Assembly: GCA_016789955.1 (NCBI GenBank)
Contig: JAEUPB010000073.1
Span: 57,498 to 121,497, forward strand
Direction: 5' to 3'
Length of the DNA stretch: 64,000 nt
From: Rubrivivax sp.
Lineage (GTDB): Bacteria; Pseudomonadota; Gammaproteobacteria; Burkholderiales; Burkholderiaceae_C
Every line of letters begins with the position of its first letter. The first letter of the stretch is position 1. This document shows positions 42,997-54,972 of the stretch, one piece after another. Below the pieces are notes generated by a model. The model was not told where the DNA came from. It did not search any database and worked only from the letters and a program-made list of their open reading frames with translations. The position numbers and the translations under genes were made by a program.

Positions 42997-43743
42997 TCAG
43001 CGGATCGACATCTGCACGCTGCCGGAAACGGTGGCCGTGACGTTCGCTCGCCCGGCCTCCACCGGCAGCGGCGCTTCCACCGTGGCTTGCATCGCCTGGG
43101 CGCGGTACATCGGCACCGGCTGCGTCGGCCCGTCGCCGCCGGTGTTCACGTTCACCTCGCGCACCGTGTAGCCGGCAAATCCGAACTGCTTCGCGTAGGC
43201 GTCGGCCTGCGCGCGGAAGCGAGCGATGGCCGTGGCGCTCACCTCGCCCTCGACCTTCTCGCGCGCCTCGCGCGACAGCGTGAAGCCGGTGCGCGCCACC
43301 GTCATCGTGTTGAGCTTGCCGGCGAGCTGCGAGAGCGTGGCCGTGTCGCGGCCTTCGATCACCAGCTCGGCGCTGCCCTGCCAGCCGCTGATGGCGCCGG
43401 TGCGGCTGTTCGGGGCGTAGCGCGGGTAGATCGAGAAGCCGCCGGTGCGCACCTCCACCTGTCCGGGCTTGGCGGCCTTGCGGGCTTCGATCAGCGCGGC
43501 ATCGAGCGCCACCTTGAGCTGTGTCTGCACGGTGGTGGCGTCGGGCGCCTCGCGGGTGGTGGACAGCGTCACCGCCAGCCAGTCCCTGGGCACTTCGAGC
43601 GTGGCGTTGGCCGACAGCGTCAGCACGTTCTGCGGCGGCGGCATCAGCACCGCGGCGGTCTGCCCGCCGGACTGAGCCACGACGCAAGTGGCCGCCAACA
43701 CCGCGGCGGCGGCGACGAGGGATGTGAACAGGGGCGTCGGCAT
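42997..43743 (-). CDS. SIMPL-domain (DUF541) periplasmic protein
   Basis: A 248-residue secreted protein with a signal peptide (TPLFTSLVAAAAVLAATCVV, cleavage likely after VAQ or nearby). The mature part is one SIMPL domain: LTLSANATLEVPRDWLAVTL, then GFSIYPRYAPN and GWQGSAELVIEGRD, ending ANVTATVSGSVQMSIR. The family includes oxidative-stress-related periplasmic and outer-membrane proteins without catalytic function known to me. It is divergent from ompR, with 148 bp between the starts, and may be a target of that regulator. Confidence 0.85.
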   Translation of the reverse strand: MPTPLFTSLVAAAAVLAATCVVAQSGGQTAAVLMPPPQNVLTLSANATLEVPRDWLAVTLSTTREAPDATTVQTQLKVALDAALIEARKAAKPGQVEVRTGGFSIYPRYAPNSRTGAISGWQGSAELVIEGRDTATLSQLAGKLNTMTVARTGFTLSREAREKVEGEVSATAIARFRAQADAYAKQFGFAGYTVREVNVNTGGDGPTQPVPMYRAQAMQATVEAPLPVEAGRANVTATVSGSVQMSIR

Positions 43744-43813
43744 GGTTCGGGACTCCTGGGACAGCGGGGTTTGCGTGGCAGCGGAGCCAGTGTAGGGAGA
43801 ACCCGGAAAGATA

Positions 43814-43877
43814 TGTAACAAGCGGTCGGAACGCGCAGGAAACCGCGGAAACCGGGGCCCACAATGCCGTTGTTACA
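43814..43877. promoter_or_regulatory. Inverted TGTAACAA/TTGTTACA elements between SIMPL and ompR genes
   Basis: TGTAACAA at 43814-43821 and TTGTTACA at 43870-43877 are exact reverse complements, 48 bp apart. The GTTAC/GTAAC core resembles half-sites bound by OmpR-subfamily regulators. One lies 71 bp before the SIMPL start and the other 15 bp before the ompR start. Both sit in otherwise GC-rich DNA. They may serve autoregulation of ompR and control of the SIMPL gene. Confidence 0.4.
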
Positions 43878-43891
43878 AGTTTGGAGCCCCG

Positions 43892-44626
43892 ATGAACGCA
43901 CCCGCCAACGCCCGCCCCGACCGCATCGTCGTGGTCGACGACGACGCCCGGATCCGCGACCTGCTGCGCCGCTATCTCTCGCAGGAAGGCTTCGAGGTGC
44001 TGCTGGCCGAGGACGCCAAGGCGCTCAACCGGGTGCTGACGCGCGACACCGTCGACCTGATCGTGCTGGACCTGATGCTGCCCGGGGAAGACGGCCTGTC
44101 GATCTGCCGCCGGCTGCGCGCCGGAAACGACCTGACGCCGATCATCATGCTCACCGCCAAGGTCGAGGACGTCGACCGCATCGTGGGCCTGGAGGTGGGC
44201 GCCGACGACTACCTGCCCAAGCCCTTCAACCCGCGCGAGCTGCTGGCGCGCATCCACGCGGTGCTGCGCCGCCGGCCGACGCCCGAGGCGCCCGGCGCCC
44301 CGTCGAAGGAGCCGCAGACCGTGAGCTTCGGGCCGTTCGAGTTCGACCTGTCGCTGCGCCGCCTGTCGAAGAACGGCGAGCAGATCGCGCTGACCACCGG
44401 CGAGTTCTCGATGCTGAAAGCCCTGGTGCGCCATCCGCGCCAGCCGCTCTCGCGCGACAAGCTGGCCCAGCTCGCCCGCGGCCGCGAGTTCGAGCCCTTC
44501 GACCGCAGCCTGGACGTGCAGATCTCGCGCCTGCGCAAGATGCTCGAGCCAGATCCGAGCCAGCCGCGCTACATCCAGACGGTGTGGGGCGTGGGCTACG
44601 TCTTCGTCCCTGACGGCGCAAGCTGA
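43892..44626 (+). CDS. ompR: OmpR-type response regulator
   Basis: A 244-residue regulator. The receiver has VVDDDARIRDLLRRYLSQEG, phosphoacceptor Asp in LIVLDLMLPGEDGLSICRRL, and the Lys of YLPKPFNPREL. The C-terminal winged helix has EFEPFDRSLDVQISRLRKML and ends VWGVGYVFVPDG. The ARGREFEPFDRSLDVQISRLR block is characteristic of OmpR itself. It is followed by the EnvZ-like kinase after 55 bp. The system senses envelope or osmotic conditions and usually controls porins; no porin gene is in the window. Confidence 0.92.
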   Translation: MNAPANARPDRIVVVDDDARIRDLLRRYLSQEGFEVLLAEDAKALNRVLTRDTVDLIVLDLMLPGEDGLSICRRLRAGNDLTPIIMLTAKVEDVDRIVGLEVGADDYLPKPFNPRELLARIHAVLRRRPTPEAPGAPSKEPQTVSFGPFEFDLSLRRLSKNGEQIALTTGEFSMLKALVRHPRQPLSRDKLAQLARGREFEPFDRSLDVQISRLRKMLEPDPSQPRYIQTVWGVGYVFVPDGAS

Positions 44627-44681
44627 GGCCGCGACGGGCATCGGCGCGGAGACAATGCGCCCCGCACACCGATAGCCCCGC

Positions 44682-46019
44682 TTGGCGCGCAAGCCTCTCG
44701 CACTCAGCCTCTTCTGGCGCACGTTCTTCCTGCTGGCGATCCTGCTGGTGGGAGGTGTGCTTGCGTGGGTGCAGACCTTCTCGGCGCTGGACTTCGAACC
44801 GCGCGCCGTGCAGGCGGCGCAGCAGACCGCTGGCCTCGTGAACCTGGCGCGGGCCGCGCTGAAGCAGGCCGACGGCATCAACCGCGTGGCGCTGGTCAAG
44901 TCGCTGGGCACGCAGCAGGCGATCCGCGTGGCGCCGCGCGAGCCGCGCGACGTGTGGGAGCCCTTCGAGGTCGACCGCTTCACGCGCCGCGTCGGCCGCG
45001 AGCTGAAGGGCGTGCTCGGGCCGGACTCCATCGTCGCGCGCACCGTCAACGGCCAGCCGGGCCTGTGGGTGGGCTTCTCGATCGACCGCGACAGCTACTG
45101 GCTGCAGGCGGAGGCGGCCAACGTCTCACCGCTGTCAGGGCCGACGTGGTTCGTGTGGATCGGCATCGCGCTGCTGGCCACGCTGTTCGGCTCTGCAGGC
45201 ATCGCCGGCCTCATCAACCGGCCGCTGAAGCAGCTGTCGTTCGCCGCCAGCCGCATCCGCGGCGGCGACCTCGACTCGCGGCTGGACGAGAACACGCTGA
45301 CCAGCGAGATCCGCGAGGTCAACAAGGGCTTCAACCGCATGGCGCGCGAGCTCGCCCGTGTCGAGGAAGACCGCGCGGTGATGCTGGCCGGCATCAGCCA
45401 CGACCTGCGCACGCCGCTGGCGCGGCTGCGACTCGAGACGGAGATGAGCGTCAGCGACGAAGAGGCCAAGCGCAACATGGCCAGCGACATCGACCAGCTC
45501 GACGCCATCATCGACAAGTTCATGGACTACGCCCGCCCCGGCGAGACCAAGCTGGTGCCGGTGTCGCTGGCCAAGCTCGTCGAACGCGAGGCCGGCAACT
45601 TCCGCGACCCCACGCAGATCCGCATCACGATGCGCCTGGCCACCGACGTGGACGTGATGGCCGACGAGACCGAACTGGGCCGCGTGTTCCTCAACCTGTT
45701 CGAGAACGCGCGCCGCTACGGCCGCGGCACCTACACCGGCGTGGCCGACGTCACCGTGTCGTACGTGCGCACCGGCACCTGGGTGATCGTGACCGTGCGC
45801 GACCGCGGCCCCGGCGTGGCGCAGGAGAAGCTCTCGCAGCTGACGGTGCCGTTCTTCCGCGGCGATGCCGCGCGCACGGCGGCCACCGGTGCCGGCCTGG
45901 GCCTGGCGATCGTCGAGAAGGCGATGCAGCGCATGGGCGGCAGCCTCGAGCTGACCAATGCGCCCGATGGCGGGCTCATGGCGCACGTGCGCCTGAAGAA
46001 GGCCGACAAGTCGCCCTGA
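44682..46019 (+). CDS. EnvZ-like membrane sensor histidine kinase
   Basis: A 445-residue inner-membrane kinase. The start is TTG at 44682; no better ATG exists before the first helix. TM1 is about 12-32, a periplasmic loop of about 110 residues follows, and TM2 is near 155-180. Next are a HAMP domain (LINRPLKQLSFAASRIRGGD), HisKA with MLAGISHDLRTPLARLRLE, and HATPase with NLFENARRYG, DRGPGV and GAGLGLAIVEKA. It is the partner of the OmpR-type regulator upstream. The periplasmic loop is short and without Cys, as in EnvZ relatives of Burkholderiales. Confidence 0.9.
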   Translation: MARKPLALSLFWRTFFLLAILLVGGVLAWVQTFSALDFEPRAVQAAQQTAGLVNLARAALKQADGINRVALVKSLGTQQAIRVAPREPRDVWEPFEVDRFTRRVGRELKGVLGPDSIVARTVNGQPGLWVGFSIDRDSYWLQAEAANVSPLSGPTWFVWIGIALLATLFGSAGIAGLINRPLKQLSFAASRIRGGDLDSRLDENTLTSEIREVNKGFNRMARELARVEEDRAVMLAGISHDLRTPLARLRLETEMSVSDEEAKRNMASDIDQLDAIIDKFMDYARPGETKLVPVSLAKLVEREAGNFRDPTQIRITMRLATDVDVMADETELGRVFLNLFENARRYGRGTYTGVADVTVSYVRTGTWVIVTVRDRGPGVAQEKLSQLTVPFFRGDAARTAATGAGLGLAIVEKAMQRMGGSLELTNAPDGGLMAHVRLKKADKSP

Positions 46020-46029
46020 CGGCGCGGCG

Positions 46030-47907
46030 TCAGTCCTGCAGCGCCATCATGCGCATGTCCACCGACGCGCGTTGCTCGCTGTCGGCGCGTGGCGCAGCCG
46101 CTTCGCCCGCGGACGCCGCATCGGCCGGCACGGCGCGGTCGCGCCCCAGCGCCTTGGCGCGGTACAGCGCGGCGTCGGCGCGCTGCACCAGCAGTTCGAG
46201 CGTCGGCGCCTCGCCCGATTGCGTGAGCCCGAAACTCGCCGTGAAGGCCGGCCGGCTGTGCTGCTTCAGCGTCTGCGCCAGCCGCTGGCGCACCCGCTCG
46301 CACCAGGCCAGCGCGTGCTCGGCGGAGGTGTCCAGCAGCACGAAGGCGAACTCCTCGCCGCCCCAGCGCGCCAGCAGGTCGCCCTCGCGCGAACAGCTGC
46401 GCACCACCTCCGCGAAGAGCCGCAGTGCGTCGTCGCCCGCCGGGTGGCCATGGGTGTCGTTCAGGCGCTTGAAGTGGTCGAGGTCGCACATCACCAGCGT
46501 GAAGCCGCGCTCGGCCAGCATCAGCTGGCGCATGCGCGCCTCCAGGCTGCGGCGGTTGGAGAGCCCCGTCAGCGAATCGGTGCTGGCCTGCAGCTGCGTG
46601 CGCTCGAAGGCGCGCACGGTGCCGATGCGGGCGCCGGCCTGCGCGCCCAGCGTCGACAGGCGCTGGAACTGCAGCGGCGTCAGCGGCCGGCCGAGCGGCC
46701 CGCTGGCGTGCAGCACGCCCAGGGCCCGGCCCATGAAGGTGACGGGCACGCAGCTGGCCGAGACGGCGCCTTGCGGCCGGTCGCGCAGCCGCGGGCAGGC
46801 GTTCAGGGCGTCGCTGTCGGCGAATTGCACGGCGTGCCCACGGCGCACGGCGACGCAGCTGAAGGCGGCATCGACGCCGCAACCCGGCGAGCCGGCGCGC
46901 GGATGCTCGGCAGCCCGCTCGAGGTTGGCGTTGCTGGAGTCGGCCAGCAGCAGCTCCATCGGATGGTCTGCCGACACCTCGCCCATCGCACGTGCCACCA
47001 CCGCGTGGGCCTGCGGCTCGCTGTCGGCCATCTCCAGCGCTTCCACCAGCTCGGTGCCGAAGACGCCCTGCTCGGCGTCGCGCCGCGTGCGGTCGATCAT
47101 CTGCTGCAGGTGGTCGGCCATCTGGTTGATGGCCTCCGCCAGCGTGCCCACCTCGTCGCGGCCCGGCACGGGCGTGCGGCGGTCGAGCTGACCGTCGGCG
47201 ATGGCCACCGCCACGTCGCGCAACCGCGTCAGCGAACGGCGGATCGAGCGGGCCACCAGCGCCACGCAGCACCAGCCGACGAACACCGTGATCACCGCCG
47301 CCACGGCCAGGCGCTCGCGGGCCAGCCGGCCCGCCTCGCGGGTCACCCCGTGGGCCGCTTCGCTGGCGCGCCCCAGTTCGTCGGTCTGGCGCGCCAGCGA
47401 CGCCTTGGCGTGCTCGAAGGCGCTGTGGAAGACCTCCATCTCGGCCACCGCGGCCGGGCGGTCCGTCAGCGCCAGTTCGACCAGGCGCTCGGCCAGGGAC
47501 CCGTAGCTGAGCGTGGCCAGCCGCGCCTCGACGACCTGATGGCGCAGGTCGCCCGTCAACGGCAGCCGGTGCAGGGTCTGCAGTTCCTCGCGCATCGACA
47601 CCACGTTGTCTCTCACCGAGCGCTGCACCTGCTGCGGCGTGATGCCCGGCGCCTGGTTCACCAGCAGCGCCTGCAGCACGTCGGAGTGCAGCGCGTCGTG
47701 CAGCATGTCCACCTGCTGGTTGGCCCGTTGCGCCCGGTTCAGCAGCATCACGTCCTCGCCGGCCGTGGCCTCGGCGGGCAGCATGTGCCACGACACCGCC
47801 ACCACCGAGCCCAGGCACAGCACCAGCAGCACGTTCACCACCGTCAGCTTGGCGGTGAGCGAGCAGTTCGCGAGGCGGGACAACGGTCCGAGGAACAGGG
47901 AGGCCAC
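46030..47907 (-). CDS. Membrane diguanylate cyclase (HAMP-GAF-GGDEF)
   Basis: A 625-residue protein. TM1 is near 20-42, followed by a helical periplasmic domain of about 160 residues and TM2 near 205-225. A HAMP domain (VAVAIADGQLDRRTPVPGRD), a GAF-like domain (about 290-435) and a C-terminal GGDEF domain follow. The active site is RWGGEEF (GGEEF, 516-520), intact for cyclic-di-GMP synthesis. An RxxD inhibitory site (REGD, 507-510) lies five residues before it, so product inhibition is expected. No EAL domain is present. It lies 70 bp downstream of ispF on the same strand; the functional link is probably none. Confidence 0.9.
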   Translation of the reverse strand: MASLFLGPLSRLANCSLTAKLTVVNVLLVLCLGSVVAVSWHMLPAEATAGEDVMLLNRAQRANQQVDMLHDALHSDVLQALLVNQAPGITPQQVQRSVRDNVVSMREELQTLHRLPLTGDLRHQVVEARLATLSYGSLAERLVELALTDRPAAVAEMEVFHSAFEHAKASLARQTDELGRASEAAHGVTREAGRLARERLAVAAVITVFVGWCCVALVARSIRRSLTRLRDVAVAIADGQLDRRTPVPGRDEVGTLAEAINQMADHLQQMIDRTRRDAEQGVFGTELVEALEMADSEPQAHAVVARAMGEVSADHPMELLLADSSNANLERAAEHPRAGSPGCGVDAAFSCVAVRRGHAVQFADSDALNACPRLRDRPQGAVSASCVPVTFMGRALGVLHASGPLGRPLTPLQFQRLSTLGAQAGARIGTVRAFERTQLQASTDSLTGLSNRRSLEARMRQLMLAERGFTLVMCDLDHFKRLNDTHGHPAGDDALRLFAEVVRSCSREGDLLARWGGEEFAFVLLDTSAEHALAWCERVRQRLAQTLKQHSRPAFTASFGLTQSGEAPTLELLVQRADAALYRAKALGRDRAVPADAASAGEAAAPRADSEQRASVDMRMMALQD

Positions 47908-47977
47908 ACGTCGCTAACGACCCCGGGGCCCCGAACTTGAGACGGCTCGCGCCCGCGGACGTGCGGGATGCCGCAGA

Positions 47978-48481
47978 TCACGGGCCAGGCCCGGCGGGCA
48001 CCAGCAGGCACACCGCCCGCGCTTCCATCGCCTCGCCGGCCCCCACCGGCCCCAGCTTCTCGGCGGTCTTGGCCTTGACGTTCACCCGGTCGGGCGGGAG
48101 GCCGAGCACCGCGGCCAGCCGCTCGCGCATCGCCGGGATGTGCGGCGCCAGCTTGGGCGCCTGCGCGACGACCGTGGCGTCGATGTTGCCGATGCGCCAG
48201 CCGGCGGCCACCACGCGCTGGTGCGCGGCCTCCAGCAACCGCATCGAATCGGCGCCGGCGTAGGCCGGATCGGTGTCGGGGAAGTGGCGGCCGATGTCGC
48301 CCAGGCCGGCCGCGCCGAGCAGCGCATCGGTGATCGCGTGCGCCAGCGCGTCGGCGTCGCTGTGGCCGAGCAGGCCCTGCGTGTGCGGCACGGTCACGCC
48401 GCCCAGCACCAGCGGGCGGCCTTCGACGAGGCGGTGCACGTCCCAGCCTTCACCGATGCGGAACGGAGGGGTGTCGGGCAT
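47978..48481 (-). CDS. ispF: 2-C-methyl-D-erythritol 2,4-cyclodiphosphate synthase
   Basis: A 167-residue enzyme of the MEP isoprenoid pathway. The zinc ligands are in GWDVHRL (Asp/His) and the conserved [19 protein letters not shown] block is present, as are [12 protein letters not shown] and [12 protein letters not shown]. It converts CDP-ME 2-phosphate to the cyclodiphosphate. It follows ispD by 46 bp on the same strand, the common ispDF order. Confidence 0.95.
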   Translation of the reverse strand: MPDTPPFRIGEGWDVHRLVEGRPLVLGGVTVPHTQGLLGHSDADALAHAITDALLGAAGLGDIGRHFPDTDPAYAGADSMRLLEAAHQRVVAAGWRIGNIDATVVAQAPKLAPHIPAMRERLAAVLGLPPDRVNVKAKTAEKLGPVGAGEAMEARAVCLLVPAGPGP

Positions 48482-48527
48482 GGTGCGGGCGCTTGCAGTG
48501 TCGGTGGAAGTCGTGCACGGCGTGCTC

Positions 48528-49241
48528 TCACGCCGCGGGCCGAGGCAGCAGCGCCGCGGCCAGTTCGAAGTCCTCGGGCCAGGTCACCTTCAGGTTGCGC
48601 AGGTCCCCCCGCACGAGCTTGGGGTGATGGCCGAGCCGCTCGATCGCGCTGGCCTCGTCGGTGATGTCGGCGTCGGCTTGCACCAGCGCGCGCTGCAGCA
48701 GCGCCAGGCGAAACATCTGCGGCGTCTGCGCGAGCCACTTGCCGTCGCGCTGCAGCGTGGCCACCGCGCGGCCGTCGCGGCTGTCCTTCATCGTGTCGGG
48801 CACCGGCAGCGCGAGCAGGCCGCCGACCTCGTCGTCCTCGCAGGCATCGATCAGCCGCTCGACCCACGCCGGCCGAAGCAGGCAGCGCGCCGCATCGTGC
48901 ACTAGCACCCAGTCGTGCGGGGCCACGCCGCGCGCTTGCAGCTCGTGCAGGCCGGCAGCCACCGTCTGGGCGCGCGTGCGGCCGCCGACCGCGGCTACCC
49001 AGCTACGCTCGCCGACGAACCCGGGCGCTTCGGCTTCGAAGCGGTCATCGTCGGGCGCGATCACCACCAGCGTGGCCGCGACGCGCGGCACCGCGGCCAG
49101 GGCCGCCAGTGTGTGGGCCACCACGCTGCGCCCGCCGATGCGGGCGTACTGCTTGGGCCCGGCGGTGCCGGCGCGCACGCCGCTGCCGGCACAGGGCACG
49201 AGCGCGTAGCAGCGGGGCGGCGTGCCCGGAGCGAGATGCAT
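48528..49241 (-). CDS. ispD: 2-C-methyl-D-erythritol 4-phosphate cytidylyltransferase
   Basis: A 237-residue nucleotidyltransferase of the MEP pathway. The CTP-binding loop is [20 protein letters not shown] (residues 16-35), and [13 protein letters not shown] and [14 protein letters not shown] are the other family blocks. It forms CDP-methylerythritol from MEP and CTP. It is the first gene of ispDF. Its start lies 3 bp from the edge of the 18-bp palindrome that it shares with divergent mfd, so the transcript may be nearly leaderless. Confidence 0.94.
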   Translation of the reverse strand: MHLAPGTPPRCYALVPCAGSGVRAGTAGPKQYARIGGRSVVAHTLAALAAVPRVAATLVVIAPDDDRFEAEAPGFVGERSWVAAVGGRTRAQTVAAGLHELQARGVAPHDWVLVHDAARCLLRPAWVERLIDACEDDEVGGLLALPVPDTMKDSRDGRAVATLQRDGKWLAQTPQMFRLALLQRALVQADADITDEASAIERLGHHPKLVRGDLRNLKVTWPEDFELAAALLPRPAA

Positions 49242-49243
49242 CG

Positions 49244-49261
49244 GCGAATTCTAGAATTCGC
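49244..49261. promoter_or_regulatory. 18-bp perfect palindrome, symmetric ispD-mfd promoter
   Basis: GCGAATTCTAGAATTCGC reads the same on both strands and fills half of the 37-bp gap between the divergent ispD and mfd starts. It contains TAGAAT on each strand (49252-49257 plus, 49248-49253 minus), one mismatch from the TATAAT -10 box. It may be a bidirectional promoter core, an operator, or both. The expected ispD transcript start would fall at or next to its start codon. Confidence 0.55.
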
Positions 49262-49278
49262 GCCCCTCTGGCCTTTTC

Positions 49279-52764
<3,486 letters not shown>

Positions 52765-52863
52765 CACGGCCCGACACGGCGCCTGTCACCAGCCCTCAGC
52801 GCTTCCCCGGCGCCTCCCACGGCGCTAGAGTCGCCTCCCCCAATTGGACACAGGGAGCCCGAC

Positions 52864-53280
52864 ATGGCGCAGTTCACCGCCTACCTCACGTTCGACGGCC
52901 AGTGCGCCGATGCGATGAACTTCTACCAGCGCACGCTCGGCGGCGAACTGCAGGCGCATCGCATGGGCGATTCGCCGATGGCCGGCGACCTGCCGAAGGC
53001 CTATCACGACCGCTTGATGCACGCCAGCCTCGCCCTCGACGGCGGCGTGCTGATGGCCTCCGACACGATGCCCGGCATGCCCTTCGACGGTATGAAGGGC
53101 TTCGCGATCTCGCTGCAGTACCGCGATGCCGAGCAAGGCCGGCGCATCTTCGACGCGCTCGCCGCAGGCGGCACGGTGACGATGCCCTATGCACCCACCT
53201 TCTGGGCTGCAGGCTTCGGCATGCTGGTCGATCGCTACGGCACGCCGTGGATGGTCAACGTCGACACGGCGCCGGCCTGA
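52864..53280 (+). CDS. VOC-family protein (PhnB-like)
   Basis: A 138-residue single-domain VOC protein. It begins MAQFTAYLTFDGQCADAMNF and has YQRTLGGELQAHRMG, LMASDTMPGMPFDG and a C-terminal YGTPWMVNVD block. This is the pattern of PhnB/3-demethylubiquinone-methyltransferase-like proteins, which mostly have no assigned reaction and often lack complete metal ligands. A GGGAG ribosome site precedes the ATG. It lies 44 bp upstream of serB and may share a transcript with it. Confidence 0.8.
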   Translation: MAQFTAYLTFDGQCADAMNFYQRTLGGELQAHRMGDSPMAGDLPKAYHDRLMHASLALDGGVLMASDTMPGMPFDGMKGFAISLQYRDAEQGRRIFDALAAGGTVTMPYAPTFWAAGFGMLVDRYGTPWMVNVDTAPA

Positions 53281-53323
53281 GCACCTCCCGGCCGCGGCAG
53301 GGGCCGCCGGGATAATCCCCGGC

Positions 53324-54046
53324 ATGAGTTCCACCGTCCCGCCCGCCGGCCTCGTGCTGCGTGGCGTTCAGCCCCCGCTGAGGCTGGCCGACTACAGACT
53401 GATCGCGTTCGACATGGACTCGACGTTGATCAACATCGAGTGCATCGACGAGATCGCCGCGGTGGTCGGCCGCCGCACCGAGGTGGCCGAGATCACCGAG
53501 GCGGCGATGCGCGGCGAGATCGCCGACTACAAGGAGAGCCTGCGCCGCCGCGTCGCGCTGCTGGCCGGCGCGCCCGAATCGGCACTGCAGCAGGTGTACG
53601 AGACCAAGCTTCGGCTGAACCCCGGCGTGCAGGCCTTCGTGCACGCCTGCCAGGACGCGGGGCTGAAGACGCTCCTGATCTCCGGCGGCTTCACGTACTT
53701 CAGCGAACGCGTGCGGCGCACGCTGGGGCTGGACTTCGCGCGCGCCAACACGCTGGGCATCGCCAACGGGCGGCTGACCGGCACGCTGCTCGAGCGGCCC
53801 TGGGGCGACATCGTCGACGGCGCCGAGAAGAAGCGCGTGCTGCTCGAGGTGTGCGAGCTGATGGGCATCGAGACCGCGCAGGCGATCGCGGTGGGCGACG
53901 GCGCGAACGACCTGCCGATGATGGCCGCTGCCGGCCTGTCGATCGCCTACCACCCCAAGCCTGCCGTGATGGCGCAGGCGATGGTGTCGATCACCGATGG
54001 CGGCATGGATCGCGCGCTGGCGCTGTTCGGCGAGGCGGGGGCCTGA
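53324..54046 (+). CDS. serB: Phosphoserine phosphatase
   Basis: A 240-residue HAD-superfamily enzyme; ATG 53324 is preferred over an in-frame ATG at 53189 inside the VOC gene. HAD motifs: I FDMDSTLINIECIDE, II LLISGGFTYFSERV, III Lys in AEKKRVLL, and IV VGDGANDLPMMAAAG. The ECIDE after the DxDST motif is typical of SerB. It hydrolyses phosphoserine in the last step of serine synthesis. There is no N-terminal ACT domain, so it is the short form. It is convergent with the TonB-domain gene. Confidence 0.93.
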   Translation: MSSTVPPAGLVLRGVQPPLRLADYRLIAFDMDSTLINIECIDEIAAVVGRRTEVAEITEAAMRGEIADYKESLRRRVALLAGAPESALQQVYETKLRLNPGVQAFVHACQDAGLKTLLISGGFTYFSERVRRTLGLDFARANTLGIANGRLTGTLLERPWGDIVDGAEKKRVLLEVCELMGIETAQAIAVGDGANDLPMMAAAGLSIAYHPKPAVMAQAMVSITDGGMDRALALFGEAGA

Positions 54047-54070
54047 TGCCCCCGGGGGCGGCCCCGCGCG

Positions 54071-54862
54071 TCAGTTCGAGAAGACCAGGTTCAGCCGCTG
54101 CACGCGAGGCTCGGACACCGGCTCGTAGCGCCACTGCGACAGTGCCTCGATGATGTAGGGCTCGGCCGCGCGCTGCGCCACGGTGGGCAGCCGGATGTCG
54201 CTCAGGCGACCGTCGCGCTCGATCGTCACCTGCACCAGCAGCTCGGTCGGGTAGCCGAGGCGCCGCATCACCGCCGACGGGATGTCGGGATCGACGCGGC
54301 TCAGCAGCCGTGGCATCGCGCCGGCCGCCACCGGGGCCTGCGCCGGTGGGATTGGCGCCGGCGGTGCGGCGATCGGGCCGCGGGCGGGCATGGCGGGCAA
54401 GGCCAGCGGCGTGGCGGCCGACACCGGCACGAGGGTGCCGTCGGTGACGATGCGCTCGCCGCGCGTGGCCGGCGCCGGCTCGCGAGGGCTGTCGAGCACG
54501 CGCGTCACCGGCTCGGGTGGCGGTGCCGGCACGGCGGAGGGGGCGGGCGCCGTGACGGTGGTCTGCGGCGGCGACGCCGGCGCCACAGGGGTCGAGACCA
54601 CCGCAGCCGGCGTGACCGCGGCGGGCACCACCTTGCGCACCGGCACCGGCTCGGGCTCGGCCGGCCCGCGCCGGATCTTCGAGGCCTCGAGGATCATGCG
54701 CAGCGGGTTGCTCGCCTCGCGCTTCACGCGCTCGCTGACGGCGGACTCGTTCACCGACGCCGCGGCCGCCGCCGGCGTGGCGGCCGCCTGGGCACGGGCG
54801 CCGGGGGCCGCGAGGACCAGCGCCTGCAGGAGCACGACGATGCGCAACATGAAGCGCGGCAT
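54071..54862 (-). CDS. TonB C-terminal domain protein
   Basis: A 263-residue protein. The start at MPRFMLRIVVLL gives an N-terminal hydrophobic segment ending GARAQAAA, either a signal peptide or a membrane anchor; MLRI (54850) is an alternative. The middle (about 90-190) is a Pro/Ala/Val-rich linker as in TonB. The C-terminal about 85 residues (DPDIPSAVMRRLGYPTELLV, then VTIERDGRLSDIRL) form a TonB-type domain. No ExbB/ExbD or receptor gene is nearby. It is either an accessory energy-transducing protein or a protein that uses the domain for another contact. Confidence 0.72.
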   Translation of the reverse strand: MPRFMLRIVVLLQALVLAAPGARAQAAATPAAAAASVNESAVSERVKREASNPLRMILEASKIRRGPAEPEPVPVRKVVPAAVTPAAVVSTPVAPASPPQTTVTAPAPSAVPAPPPEPVTRVLDSPREPAPATRGERIVTDGTLVPVSAATPLALPAMPARGPIAAPPAPIPPAQAPVAAGAMPRLLSRVDPDIPSAVMRRLGYPTELLVQVTIERDGRLSDIRLPTVAQRAAEPYIIEALSQWRYEPVSEPRVQRLNLVFSN

Positions 54863-54972
54863 TCTAGGAATGCCACGCCTCGGAACACCACGGGGTGAAC
54901 CTGCGACCGTCCCGCTACGATGCCCCGCGCCGGCGTGCATTTGTCACGCAAGACCATCGCACAGGAGCAACC

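Noticed and set aside
49246-49259. GAATTCTAGAATTC as a cloning-linker artefact (overlapping EcoRI/XbaI sites)
   Set aside because: Flanking genes continue normally on both sides with a natural-looking divergent spacing, and the symmetry extends two bases beyond the restriction sites on each side.
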